The notes below the pieces were generated by a model. That model worked only from the letters and a program-made list of their open reading frames with translations, was not told the origin of the DNA and ran no database searches. Below are positions 47,753-59,571 of a DNA stretch of 64,000 nucleotides, piece by piece (the first letter of the stretch is position 1; the number at the start of each line of letters is the position of its first letter). The position numbers and the translations under genes were made by a program. The stretch is from Annulohypoxylon bovei var. microspora. Its lineage: Eukaryota > Ascomycota > Sordariomycetes > Xylariales > Hypoxylaceae. The stretch is from the NCBI GenBank assembly GCA_022836615.1, contig MU405322.1:1-64000 (forward strand), written 5' to 3'.

Positions 47753-49283
47753 TCAGTCTGCAAGTTTCTTGTCCAGCCAGCTAGTCATGTCACCGGCATC
47801 ATCTACCGCTTGAATCTCGGCCTTGAGGTTCAACATTAGCATTAGCTGCAATTCACATATAAGGCCATTCTCATTCGTGTTTTCGTCGCTTTCCTCATCA
47901 AGACTGCACAAGAGATTCATTGCTTTTCGTCGATCTAAGATAGTAAGGTGAGAGAAGACTTCGACTGGTCTTGTTGATGACATAAGCGCAGATGGTGGAG
48001 GAGTTGATGCCTCGTCGCTAGATGGCGGAGTCTGACAGGGGCTGCAGGGGTTAACTACTGAAGGGAGATGGTTAGTGTAGCCTAGGATGTCACAACCCTT
48101 AGGCCCAAGCCACGAAAGCCCCGGAGTTGTAATATTCTCTTCGTGGCTGAGACTGCGACTCCCGCGCTTATAGGTGAGCATAATGTCAATACCGCTAGGG
48201 TCGAAGTCCACAAGTGCGTGGATAGGAACTTGGGGGAAGGTTGAGTGGAAGAGGTGAAGGAACTGTCGTGTAACTAGATCTGGATAACCTTTGCCCTAGG
48301 AAAACCGTCAGTGAAGCTTCCAAGTTGTTGGGCTACATATTTAACGCCTTACTGTGATAAGAATGCCTGCTCCAGCAGCTGATGCTTCATGATATCGAGA
48401 TGCAGCCAATCCACGGAAGGTGGCCTGATAGAGGTGTAAGCTCATCCCGAAGAACAGGCAGAAGAAGGATTCACCTCTTTTTCGATAACCATGACCCATT
48501 TTGCTTTACCGATATCAATTTGATGAATAGCCTCGGTGCGTGGAATCAAGGTACCCTCATGATATCTTATTAGCTAATATGGGATATCCCATGGAGCACA
48601 GGGCCTCACATTGTTATCTGAACTGCAATCTAGTACGGAATTGTTCTTCAATGTGATGATCAAATCTCCCGCGATGAGACCTTTATAGGCAGCAACCTGA
48701 TCTGATGATTAGTTTCAAATTCCAAGGGCCATCACTGGTAGAAATTCGTACAATGCTAAGCGCATCTCTACCAACTCCAAATGTGAAGGCGATGTCATCG
48801 ACCAAATTATCCACATATTGCTGGCTACCGAAAAGATCTGGGTTCTGATAATATATGTTTCTAATGAAGTTTAGCGATTGGCACTAGAAGAAAGAATGAG
48901 ACGAGGAAGATACTACACCTCTTCGTAATGACGTGATTAGAGACGAGCGCTTCATGACACATGTGAAGAATCTGAAGAAGGCACGCTTGAAAGTAGAAAT
49001 CGAAACTGTTAGTGGATTCAGAACACACACAACGAGGCATGATATTCTCGAGGAACCTACTAAACCTCTTTACCTCAGCACCCGTATTTGCCGGAAACCG
49101 GATTAAGTTCTCATTGTTCGACCGGCGACTACGTAGAGGAATGGTGAGTACCCGATTCTCGCTAAGCGAATCGATAATCTCTTCTAGGATGTCTTCAATC
49201 CTAGATATGATGATGCGGGCTTGAGCGTTGTGTGTAGCATCTCTAGTAAGTACGGCAACGTTGTCATTTAGTTGTTCGTTCAT
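47753..49283 (-). CDS. spo11: Meiotic double-strand-break transesterase Spo11
   Basis: Six exons: complement(join(47753..48295, 48353..48424, 48475..48555, 48610..48696, 48752..48860, 48919..49283)), 418 aa. Spo11 is the Top6A-like protein that makes meiotic double-strand breaks. The winged-helix part has ILHMCHEALVSNHVITKR and the junction NIYYQNPDLFGSQ, where the catalytic Tyr (125/126) sits, as in yeast Y135. Toprim motifs follow: WVMVIEKEATF (Glu), GKGYPDLVTRQFL, and HALVDFDPSGIDIML (DxD). An inserted Ser/Pro-rich stretch lies before the C-terminal LTILDRRKAMNLL. All five introns are 50-58 nt and in agreement on phase. Within exon 1, codons between KRFS and FDFY could be one more small intron; the frame stays open either way. 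Confidence 0.9.
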
Positions 49284-49824
49284 ACTGGCGGAATATGTCG
49301 CAAACTGACATAGTCTCGTCCTTCGTTTTTGTAGTGATCATGATAAGACATGATAAGTACCTACGCAGGTGGAACGAATAAAACTTAGAAATATATGAAA
49401 ATGTTCTTATAACTAATAACTATGGGTAACTTCCAAGTTGTCAGGTTGTGTACCTAGAATTGAGGCAAGGGATGCAATTGCATGTTCTATTCTTGAAAAT
49501 CCCCTAACAATTTTAGGTTTACAGTGAGTGGGGCTTTCACATTCCCCAGATTAAGCTTCCCTCGAATCCCTGTCCCCTGTGAGAATCACTAACAGAACCC
49601 TAAATCACTGCCGTAGCGCGACATGCAAGGTACAGTGACAGCAATTGTACCCACTTATTATGCGTGCATGTGAAGTAAATAGGCGGAAAACCGGAAGGAT
49701 TACCTTCCCGAACAATTGCGGTATAGTTAGTTTAGTGGGAAATTGGAATTGTAACTTTTAAATCTTTACGACACCTCCTTTCTAATGTTTCTAAATCACC
49801 ATCAATTCTTTGGTAGTCTTCAAA
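49284..49824. promoter_or_regulatory. Shared divergent promoter, SPO11 / ERG7
   Basis: 541 bp between the start codons of a meiotic gene (minus) and a sterol gene (plus). No meiosis-specific or sterol element could be named with confidence. Confidence 0.4.
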
Positions 49825-52243
49825 ATGGTGACGACTCGATCGAGCAGCTCCTTGAAAGCCAACGGCACCCCGCGAGCCAATGGCAAAATCAATCGCACAT
49901 TATCCGAGAAACAACACAACAAACGTCCCAGTGACGATAGCCTCGAAACAGCATCGAAACGTCAGAGACTCGAAAACAAGACCGATTTAACGCGATGGCG
50001 TATGTTAGATGAGAATGGACGACATACTTGGCGATATTTGGAAGATGATGAAGCTGCAGAAAAATGGCCTCAAAGTTATGCCGATAAATGGTATCTTGGA
50101 CTGGAGACTGTGAGAGCTTTATCTTGACATTTCAGCATATAAGAGAGGCTACCTAAGCTGTGTGACTAACTCTTATGTTCATTATAGGGACTCCCTACTC
50201 TGCCGAAACCCGCGAACCCCCTCGATTCTGTCGTCAATGGCTTGACATTTTTCGAGAAGCTCCAATTACCTTCGGGTCAATGGGGGTGCGAGTACGGCGG
50301 TCCCGCGTTCCTTTTACCCGGCATTGTTATCACCTGGTATGCAACGAAGACGCCGATTCCTTGGTACGTCGCTGCGGAGATCAGGAATTATCTGTTCGCA
50401 AGAGCACATCCGGAAGATGGAGGCTGGGGTTTGCATATAGAAGGCGAGAGCACTGTCTTCGGCACCTCGTTAAACTATACCGTTCTGCGTCTCGTCGGCG
50501 TTGACCCCGAGCACCCAGTGATGGTCAAGGCTAGGGGGACGCTGCACAAGCTTGGAGGAGCTACGTTTGCACCCCATTGGGCTAAGTTCTGGCTGAGTGT
50601 ACTAGGAATTTGTAAATGGGATATCGTCAACCCTATCCCTGCTGAACTATGGTTACTGCCTGACTGGGTACCGATTGCCCCTTGGAGATGGTGGATCCAT
50701 ATGCGCCAAGTCTTCCTACCCATGGGTTACATCTATGAGAAGAAATGGTCTTGCGAAGAGACGGACATTATTCGCGGCCTGAGACAAGAACTATTCGTCG
50801 AGCCGTGGGAGGGAATTGACTGGACTGGCAATCGGAACAGTATATGCCCCATCGACAACTACCACCCAAAGACATGGCTTCTCAATACCGCCAATTGGTT
50901 CCTTGTCAACATCTGGAACCCCTATCTCCGAACCAAGGGGCTAGCCAAAAAGGCCGAGGACTGGGTTAGTAAGCTTATCGATATGGAAGACGAGAATACA
51001 GACTTCGCGGACTTAGCACCGGTAAATGCGGCTATGAATACTGTCGTATGTTATATCCGTGATGGCCCTGGCGCATATTCGGTTCGGAGACACCTGGAGA
51101 GGCTCGAGGATGCGTTATGGGTCAAAAGTGAAGGCATGCTCTGCAATGGCACTAATGGTGTGCAATGCTGGGATACATCATTCTTAATCCAGGTTGCGAC
51201 CGACTCAAAGCTCGAGCAAGATCCTCGATGGAGACCAATGTTGACGAAAGCGTTGAAATTCCTAGATGACCAGCAGATACGTGAGAATTGTAAGGACCAA
51301 GGGGTATGCTATCGGCAGCAACGAAAGGGCGCATGGGCCTTCAGCACTAGAGATCAAGGATACGCCGTGTGCGACTGCATTTCTGAGGCGTTGAAGTCGG
51401 TCATACTTTTACAAAAAACGCCAGGATATCCTCAACTTCTCGAAGACCGGCGCATATTTGACGCCATCGATACTCTATTAACGTATCAGAATAAGTCCGG
51501 TGCTTGTTCGTCGTATGAGCCGACGCGAGGGAGCGAACAGCTTGAGATGCTGAACGCGGCAGAAGTCTTTGGCAAGATTATGGTCGAATATGACTATGTG
51601 GAGTGCACGACGGCAGTAGTCACCGCGCTCTCTCTATTCCAGAAACATTGGCCTGACTACAGACCTCAGGAAATCAAGGACTTCATTGGACGGTCCGTAA
51701 AAGCGGTCAAGTCACTCCAGAGGCCGGACGGGTCGTGGTACGGCAATTGGGCCATATGTTATACCTACGCAACTATGTTTGCCCTAGAGAGCTTGAAAAG
51801 CATTGGTGAGACGTATAGCAACAGCTCTTACTCGAAGAGAGGCTGCGATTACTTGATTTCTAAACAGAGGGAAGATGGAGGATGGTCAGAAAGCTATCGG
51901 GTAAGTTAATTCCCATTTTATCTTTAAAACTACATGACCTAACAGTCTCTAGTCTTGCGAGAGAATGATATACACCGAACACCCGACAGGGTCGCAAGTC
52001 GTAATGACAGCTTGGGCCTTGATTGCTTTAATGAAAGCTGATTACCCCGACATCGAGCCCCTGAGGAAGGGCATCAAGCTCATCATGGACAGGCAGCAAC
52101 CGAATGGCGAATGGAAACAAGAAGCAATCGAAGGAGTGTTCAACAAGAGCTGCATGATCTCATACCCGAATTACAAATTTACCTTCACGATGAAGGCCCT
52201 AGGAATGTTTGCGACAAAATATCCTAACGAGACGGTGGTTTAA
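49825..52243 (+). CDS. erg7: Lanosterol synthase (oxidosqualene cyclase)
   Basis: Model join(49825..50109, 50188..51900, 51953..52243), 762 aa, normal fungal length. It cyclises 2,3-oxidosqualene to lanosterol in ergosterol synthesis at ER or lipid droplets. The start is the ATG in aaaATGGTG. A disordered basic N-terminus precedes DLTRWRMLDENGRHTW. QW repeats: SGQWGCEYGGP, EDGGWGLHIEG, DGSWYGNWAICYTYAT, REDGGWSESY and PNGEWKQE. The catalytic acid is Asp491 in VCDCISEALKS; the usual fungal motif is DCTAE, so two of the five differ. The partner Cys (YDYVECTTAV) is kept. The C-terminal NKSCMIS fits the NKSCAIS of lanosterol synthases rather than protostadienol synthase, as I recall from published mutant work. 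Introns of 78 and 52 nt are clean. Confidence 0.92.
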
Positions 52244-53166
52244 TGGCGTAATTCCTGATAGCGACAAGCCATAATGACACGAGAGCGGGATTGATCTAAA
52301 ATAGGTAATAAAATCTAATAATATGTTGCATCAGCAGGGAAAGAAATATGAAAAAGAAGATGATGCATGATGAGTTCACTATTAGCTGTGAACCGAGCCA
52401 TACTTGGAAACAACGGCGGTAGCTGTTGCCGCACAACATAATACTTAATGTCACATATGATGATATTTCTATCAGTATCAAATCTATTCAATATCCCAAC
52501 TTCCTTCTACGCTGGATGTATACCTATATGTAGGTAGGTAGGATCCTGCCTATAGATGGATCGCCGTCGTCGTTTTCCTTTTGGACTGACGTAGCTAGTC
52601 CTACATTACATAGTGATCCACTATTTTAAGCTCTTGGTTTATTAACTTTTAATGAAGCACAAGTTGTTAGGCGGTCAGGCGGTAAGGTCCATTTCTCGAG
52701 GTGGGCCCCTTTACCGCCTGCCTTTTCGACAATTAAGTCTGGCAGAACCGAATAGACCCCGCCAACAGGAGCTCTAGTAGCTTCCACAGCTTCAAGATAC
52801 ATACCTCAGGTATCAACACGCCACCTGCATTAAATCTTCGACAGATTTGAGTCATTCATTGACAGTATCAGCAATCAACAATACCTAAGGCTGTTTCCAA
52901 TACTAGGAGGAAAAAACTCTAGGTTTTCGAAGATAATCTCAAGTGCTTCATTCAAATCACGACTTCGATACACTTGAATTTCTTTTAATCTATTCCGTTT
53001 CATTCAATCCCACCCTCCATCAATTCACCCCACCACAAACCCATAACCTTTCATCATAAGGTTCTTTCAACATCGCATCGTACATAGCCTAGCTAGCATA
53101 GGACACCGGCACTGACGTCTTATACCGCGTTTCACAACCCCAAATTATTCCACCAAACCCGTCACG
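52244..53166. promoter_or_regulatory. Spacer with SGT1 promoter
   Basis: ERG7 3' UTR, then the SGT1 upstream region with C-rich runs (catcaattcaccccaccac) just before the start. TAGGTAGGTAGG occurs near 52530. Confidence 0.4.
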
Positions 53167-54849
53167 ATGCCATCCTCCGCCGTCCTCGCCGACGAAGGTG
53201 TTAAGGCTGTTGCTAGTGGCAAGTACAAGGAAGGGATCGACAAGTTAACCGAAGCTTTGAAGGAGCGTCCGGCGCCTCTCTGGTTGCTTGAACGCTCCAA
53301 GGCTTATGTGCGAACGAATGAGATCGATCTCGCCCTGCAAGATGCCGAGCAGGCTCTACAGGTAGCTTTTCAACGTGCAAATCGAGATCACATGATTGAG
53401 GCTCAGGTCCGACGAGCTGTCACCCTCTTCCGACTAGGTCGTTATGCCGATTCCGACATCTGCGCGTTTTGGGCCACAAGACTCCTCGATAAGGCCTTGG
53501 TTAGCGAGGATGACGGGCAGCAAAAGAAGGTCAACGAGAATGGAGAATATACAGTGCGTCTCGAAGACATTAAGGATGCAAACAAGCCAGCTAAGGGGCA
53601 AGGACTTACTACTGCTCTGAGTGGTGCTAGTGGAAGAACTAAAGAAATTTCCCTACGAAACCAGGCATTCTCATGGCGTCTCCAGGCCCTAACTCAGATG
53701 GAGAAACTACCTGCTGGACATCTTGGTCGTAAAGTGAATGTGCTCGACAAGTTTCCCAAACCCTCCGAGCTAGCTCGTGCTGGCGTCGATAGTGATGCTG
53801 AGGAGAACGATGATACTGCGGAATGTGAATCCGACTCTTGGGATCTTGTCTACGGGCAATTTCTCACTGGCCATGGGAGCAATGGTATTAGAACCAACTT
53901 CTATCAGACAAACACTACTGTCAACGCAGACTTCTTCGTCAAGAATGTACCCGCGGATCGTTTCTCCGTGACGACCGAAAGCCAGAAGGTTATAATGGGA
54001 CCGATCCCAAATATTCATCCCGAATCTGTCTATCTTAACCTCTGGGGTAAGATCAAGCCTGGTGAGACTAAGCATAATGTTAAGTCAATGAAAATTGAAC
54101 TAGTCCTTCAAAAGGAGAATCCAGGAAAATGGCCAATGCTACAGCGTGAGGATGCCGAAGGATTCAACAACCTCTTAGGAACTACCAAGGTTCACCCCTC
54201 CTTTGATGATTTCAAGGCGTTTATTCGTCGCCTAGGGTTCGTATTCATTGCCGTCAAGATTTTCTTGGAACTTATAGCGCTAACAATTACTAGGTACAAC
54301 AATCCTAAAGAACTCGGCATTGGTGATTATAAGGTAGATAGCAATGCCTGGTATAGCTCTCTCTTGGAAAGATTCCAGGCTGGCCTGGATGATCCCAAGG
54401 TATCAGCCGTGAAAGGCTCAGAGATCCCGAGTGAACCAACCGAAGCTACGTCGTTTCCAAGCGCAAACACTACTGCTCAACCTAAAGGTGATCTTACGCA
54501 AGCTAGCGATTCCGCGGCTCAGCCTACTCCAACTATCAGCAAGACAGATTCGGCAAAGGCTACCAGTGGTGCCCAAGCGTACCCCACCTCTTCTAAGAAG
54601 GGGGCAGTGAATTGGGATAAGATTACAGACGGCGAGGAGGAGGTGGAAGGAGAGGAGGAAAAGGACGGCGACGTCAATTCTTTTTTCCAGAAGTTGTATA
54701 AGGACGCGGACCCGGATACGAGACGGGCAATGATGAAGAGTTACGTCGAGAGCAACGGTACGTCGCTAAGCACTAACTGGGCTGAAGCACAGGGCAAGAC
54801 GTACAAGACCCAACCTCCTGACGGTGCCGAAGCCAAAAAGTGGGATTAA
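53167..54849 (+). CDS. sgt1: SGT1 co-chaperone (TPR-CS-SGS)
   Basis: Model join(53167..54236, 54294..54849), 541 aa. Sgt1 works with Hsp90 and Skp1 in kinetochore and SCF assembly; in plants and animals it also stabilises NLR receptors. TPR region (about 1-175): DEGVKAVASGKYKEGIDKLTEAL, PLWLLERSKAYVRTNEIDLALQD. CS domain (about 235-345): NADFFVKNVPADRFSV, YLNLWGKIKPGETKHNVKSMKIELVLQK, GKWPML. SGS domain at the end: GAVNWDKITDGEEE, DVNSFFQKLYKDADPDTRRAMMKSYVESNGTSLSTNWAE. The frame is open through 54237..54293, but that stretch is a 57-nt intron (GTTCGT, GCTAAC, CTAG). Removing it restores RRLG|YNNPKELG; keeping it would add a hydrophobic 19-residue insert. Confidence 0.92.
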   Translation: MPSSAVLADEGVKAVASGKYKEGIDKLTEALKERPAPLWLLERSKAYVRTNEIDLALQDAEQALQVAFQRANRDHMIEAQVRRAVTLFRLGRYADSDICAFWATRLLDKALVSEDDGQQKKVNENGEYTVRLEDIKDANKPAKGQGLTTALSGASGRTKEISLRNQAFSWRLQALTQMEKLPAGHLGRKVNVLDKFPKPSELARAGVDSDAEENDDTAECESDSWDLVYGQFLTGHGSNGIRTNFYQTNTTVNADFFVKNVPADRFSVTTESQKVIMGPIPNIHPESVYLNLWGKIKPGETKHNVKSMKIELVLQKENPGKWPMLQREDAEGFNNLLGTTKVHPSFDDFKAFIRRLGFVFIAVKIFLELIALTITRYNNPKELGIGDYKVDSNAWYSSLLERFQAGLDDPKVSAVKGSEIPSEPTEATSFPSANTTAQPKGDLTQASDSAAQPTPTISKTDSAKATSGAQAYPTSSKKGAVNWDKITDGEEEVEGEEEKDGDVNSFFQKLYKDADPDTRRAMMKSYVESNGTSLSTNWAEAQGKTYKTQPPDGAEAKKWD

Positions 54850-56230
54850 GCGAAACTACCTGCCCACATGTTAGCTCTTCTACTTAACTTGGCTCGCCTC
54901 GATTTTTTTATTCTTTATTTTCTTTTTCACACACACACACACACACACATCAGTAAAACAATGGACGGATGGACGGAATGATACCAATGTTACCATGTAG
55001 GCGCTAACCCGCTTAATACGACTATTATGACTTACTAGGTACTCATCGCCGTTGGTGATCGAAGATGATGATTTATCTGGCATGGTGAAAAACGCACGAT
55101 GGCCAGTTGCGTTGGTTGCTATCTCGTTCGGGGTATACTTACCCAACAGGGGTAGGATGGGGTAACGTAGTGAGAGGGGTGTCACAAGACCGTACAGGAC
55201 CAGCAAGACTAGTAGAATAACTAGTGTCTACGTAAACCAGAGAACCAGGTGAGTGGATCGCCACTTAGTTTCTCGGATTAGAACCGATGACGTTCCTAAG
55301 GACTGTGATTGGCAATGGTATATTTATATATTTATAACCACCCACAACCACGGCGCTGGTGCCAAGTCTTCGCTAACGAGTGTGGAGATTGATACCACGT
55401 TTTACGTAGTGCTTCTCCGGCATTTGATTTTAACAAGGCTATACGATTACTCCGGGGCGTTCATCCTAGGTTGTTTCCCCACGAACATACGAATCAACGA
55501 TTCCAGCCGGTCTCATTTCAGTTGCCGACACACTTTTGTTACCTCCCTTACCTCCTGTTACCCCCAGACCCTTCAGCTCGTACCCTTGCATTATGGATCG
55601 CGGTGGATTATGGTGGATTTGTATTGTTCTCTCCCCGCTTATTCCCCAATGCTGTCCATACTCCACATGGATGGTGCCCAGGCTTCTGTTTTGAAATCCT
55701 CAGCCGTGGGCTATAACGTCTCGTCGGCAATTCGCTGATTGGTCGACCGGGTGTGCGCCGAGGTTAATAAGTGCTTGAGTAAGCTATGGCATCTCGCATC
55801 GCGTATCAACGTATCAGACGATGTTGGTCGAGGGCGGCGCTGTGCGAATCGGTACGATTTACCCGACCTCTCAGCAGGTACTGACGAGTATTTCATATAT
55901 CTAAATTGCCCTGAGATCTGGACCATGCTTGGTGAACTTGGGAGGGTAGATTTGTTGAGGACCCCCGAAGTCTGCTTAACGATTCTGATTAATCCGACTG
56001 ATTAATCTATTATCTCATCAAGAGACCTCTTGACATAACTGGCTTTGCTGTCATCTATTCTCGTTAGTTATATTTGTATCCCACGAGATCTCCTTCAACA
56101 GGAGTGGTGTGTAATAAGAACTTGCAAGGAACCCTCAACAGCCTCCCTGCAGAAGACTTACTCGAGACCATTCTTCATCCCAACCTCATAGAAAGTTTTA
56201 TATATCTCGTCTCATATAAGGATCTTCACC
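54850..56230. other. Spacer with CA microsatellite and P450 promoter
   Basis: Short open frames (for example 55253..55738) look random. The P450 promoter is at the right end; a TATATATC-like box at about 56199 is close to its start codon. Confidence 0.4.
54928..54949. repeat. (CA)11 microsatellite
   Basis: Eleven uninterrupted CA units in the SGT1 3' region, following a T-rich run. A second, imperfect CA/CG tract lies at about 58293-58314. Confidence 0.95.
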
Positions 56231-57974
56231 ATGAGCGACGAGAATACAATCTCCCCAACCAGGGTTGTCCTCCTGGCCGCATGGGATATCTTCAAGGAGC
56301 AATGGTATCTTCTCGTACCGCTCCTCCTCGCCGCCCGCATCCTATACGTACGATACGCGTCCCCGTTGCGAGAGTACCCGGGTCCATTCCTGGCCTCGTT
56401 TTCACGACTCTGGAAAATCCTCTCCACGGCCTCGGAACGCACTCACTTGGACCACCTCGAGCTGCACAAGAAGTATGGGCCCATCGTACGGATTGCTCCC
56501 AACGAGCTCTCTTTCTCGTCTCCTACGGTCGCCAGAAACGTCCTCTCGGCAGGCAAGCGATTTTACAAGACGGATTTCTACTCGGTGTTTCCGCCACCGG
56601 AGAACCCAGATATCTTCACCGAGATCCGAGAGGATGTGCACGCCATGAAGAAGAAGGTGGCTAATGTTCCCTACTCGATGGCCGCCATGAAGCAGCTAAG
56701 CCCCTTTATCGACGACACCATCGACTTCCTCGTGAGCCGGCTCGATCAGTTCTGCCCCGACACCGCTATTCCCGGTTTCCAGCAGGCGGGGCTCCCTGGG
56801 AGAAACCCCATCGTAAATCTTGGTGACTGGCTCCACTTTTTCGCTTTCGACGTGCTGGGAGAAGTGGCCTTCGGCCGTTCCTTCGGCTTCCTGGCCGCGG
56901 GTGTAGACAAGGAGAACGCCATCAAGACCATCGACAACAGCCAGAAGTACAACGGCATCGTGGGCCAGATCCCCGAGATCGACTGCCTGCTCCGACGGAA
57001 CCCGCTCTGGAGGTGGATCCCTGCGTTTAACCCTGAAAATGCGCTAATCACAAGGATCGCCCGCGAGGAGATGCGAAAGCGTGCTCCCTTCGAGGTCGAC
57101 CGTGAGGGAAAGGGTGCCAGCAGCGATGGCCGTGAGGACCTCTTGTCTTCCTTGATTAGGGGCCACCTGAAGGACCCCGTGAAGTTCCACCAGGGCGACA
57201 TCTTTGCTGTGGCACACGGTGCTATGTGAGTACTAACTTATAGCTCATCCCCATCTAGGTACAAGTCAGCTGACATTAAGGTAACAGCTTCGCTGGATCT
57301 GACTCGACGGCCTCGACCATGCAATCCTTCTTCTGGCACGCGCTATCCATTCCTCGCGTATACAAGAGGCTGGTAGAAGAGATCGACACTGCAGTCCGAG
57401 AGGGCAAGATCCAGTCCCAGGGCAACGTGCAGTGGACCGATGCGCAGAACTTGACATACTTCCAGGCTTGCCTGAAGGAGTCGATGCGCGTGCGTCCCGC
57501 GGTTGGTGTTAACATTAGCCGACATGTGCCTGCGGAGGGTATCGAGGTTGAGGGCCGCCACCTCCCCGGCGGCACCCGGCTCGCTCTTAACGGATGGGTG
57601 CTACACCGGGACAAGGCCACCTTCGGCGAAGACGCCGACGTCTACCGCCCGGAGCGATGGCTCGAGGACCCGGAGGAAGCCAGGGTTATGGAGCGGTACA
57701 TGTTCCAGGTATGTGATACAAAAATACCGTTCTTTCATAATAATCAATCACTAACAATAAGAAATAGTTTGGCGGTGGTGCTCACGTCTGCATTGGCCGG
57801 AACCTAGCGCTCCTGGAGATCAACAAGGTCATCCCCAGACTGCTGCGAGACTTCGAGTTCGAGGCGGCCTACCCGGGCCGCGAGCTCAAGGCCAAGGCGA
57901 CGTTCTTCGTCGTGCAAGAAGGCCTCGAGGTGTACATCTCTCGGAAGAAGACCGAGAAGGATGCTCAGCAATGA
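56231..57974 (+). CDS. Cytochrome P450 monooxygenase, pisatin-demethylase-like
   Basis: Three exons: join(56231..57225, 57288..57708, 57768..57974), 540 aa. An N-terminal anchor (WYLLVPLLLAARILYV) puts it on the ER. REYPGPFLASFSRLWK is the proline-rich hinge. The I-helix reads FAGSDSTAS, spliced across intron 1. ExxR is KESMR; the PERF-type motif is YRPERW. The heme loop FGGGAHVCIGR has its Cys ligand at residue 480, at the start of exon 3. Introns of 62 and 59 nt have GTGAGT and GTATGT donors and CTAAC branches. The closest family I know is the PDA/CYP57-like group that oxidises plant phenolics or benzoates. No biosynthetic partners adjoin it, so a stand-alone detoxification role is as likely as a pathway role. 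Confidence 0.9.
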
Positions 57975-58653
57975 GCGGCGCGATGTGACCATTCGAGCAA
58001 GACTCGAACAAAACACGATTGAACTATTGATCAATCACTTAATGATGCTACTTAATGATAGTATCGGGGACGGTACCGGCGGGCGGCGTTGTTGTGTTAG
58101 AGCTGGGCTCGCGGCTTACGAAAAAGGGCTGCTTTTTGGTTTTTTTAAGTCTTGTCGGAAGCATTTGCATACTAGTTCCCGCAGCGTCGGATATCCATTT
58201 CATCTATTAATTGTGTTTTTTTTAAACCTTTCCAATCGTCGTTAAAGCGTTATCTATACGGATCCAGCGGTGGTAGATGGGCCTACATACCTACACACAC
58301 ACGCACACACACGTCACGCAAACGCTTTTTATATCTAGGGTATATACCAAGATTTATGGTAGATTGCTTACTGTAATATGATTAGTCATGCCTGAATCAA
58401 TGCGACTAAAGCTCTTGACAGTTTCCTAATGCGGCAAGTGGAGGTTGGAGATAGTTGGAGTTAGTTATCTGCGACTTTGGCAAATAGGGGCTAAGTATTT
58501 CTAATCAGAACTAAATTGCGTCATGAACTGTATGCTTTATTAGGTATATATATCGTAACGCGTATAACTCTTCAAGAGGTGTAAATTTCGTTATTTTGCG
58601 AGATGGTCAAGGTAACTAACAATTTCCTGTCAGTAGGTAAGCTTAACTTTCGG

Positions 58654-58905
58654 AACCCCTGATTATGTAATTGCTGACACATATCTTAGTAAGAAGCTCA
58701 ACGTTCATATAACTAGTTAATTTCTACATTATTCAATTTACTTAATACTCACATTGGTACGGCTCATAACTTAGTAAGTTCTGACTTATGTTTAACTGTT
58801 GTTAAATCAAGACTCAAGTAGGGCTTGAGGCGAGTTACAGGGTTCCGCTCCTTAGTAAGTAACACGGTTGCGAATACCTAGTCTCAAATTACATAATCAG
58901 GGGTT
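58654..58905. mobile_element. 252-bp MITE with 19-bp perfect terminal inverted repeats
   Basis: AACCCCTGATTATGTAATT at 58654-58672 is repeated exactly, inverted, at 58887-58905. The word TTAGTAAG occurs three times inside, like subterminal transposase sites. No coding capacity. Flanks show no clear target duplication, so the superfamily is open. Confidence 0.82.
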
Positions 58906-59571
58906 GTAATAATTCAGCGTATCATTAGGTAATCTAGGCCACGTTCCCTTATTTCAAATATCTCCTTCTCGGCACATCAATCGAACGAAATCGTACGTAC
59001 GAAATCGAACTGGTCTCGAGAATTTTTTTTGTTCCCCCCACCGAATTCGGAGACCCGACGTCGATCTGAAATTCTGACAAATGCGACATGTGAAGAGCCT
59101 CTTCGATTTATAATATTAAGACGCCAAGCCGGTGGGCCCTCACGACGTTGTGCTACGTAGCAGCAACGCACGCTTTGATACCCGGGTGGATTCTCGCGCA
59201 GAGCCGCCGAAGTTGGACCTGACCTGAGCTGGGAAAAGCGCAGAGAGAAAAAAAAAAAAGAGGGCCAAGAGCCCATTTATCCGATTCGAGACCGCTCCGG
59301 GTCTATACATGATACCTGGCCGCGCTCATTCGACAGGGACGCACCAGATCTTATCTGGACAGGGGGGCCCTATAGCACTCGCATTACATGATGCAGCCTC
59401 AGGATAAATTAGGGGGCGTCGGTTTAGAAAACGACAGGTTTTCGCAACGACACGGGTTGGTAACGCGCTGGCCTGGTACATACGTACGTCTATTCCACAG
59501 AGGATGCGACGGCGCAGACAGGCGAGCGCGAGAGATATCGCAGGAGTCGTCGCTTAGGCATTGCTCGCCGC

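Noticed and set aside
48959..49060. Extra small intron in SPO11 exon 1
   Set aside because: A possible 51-nt intron has a poor donor (GTTCCT) and a branch touching the acceptor. The frame is open without it, so it was left out but noted.
54234..54296. Membrane helix inside SGT1
   Set aside because: It is the translation of an unspliced 57-nt intron with clear donor, branch and acceptor.
6266..54849. Functional link between the NLR and SGT1 in the same window
   Set aside because: SGT1 stabilises NLRs in plants and animals, but here it is 43 kb away with many unrelated genes between, and fungi keep SGT1 for other essential work. Coincidence.
44978..57974. Terpenoid gene cluster made of acyltransferase, oxidosqualene cyclase and P450
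   Set aside because: The three are interleaved with YAR1, SPO11 and SGT1, the cyclase looks like ERG7 (NKSCMIS tail), and no regulator or transporter adjoins. Chance proximity is simpler.
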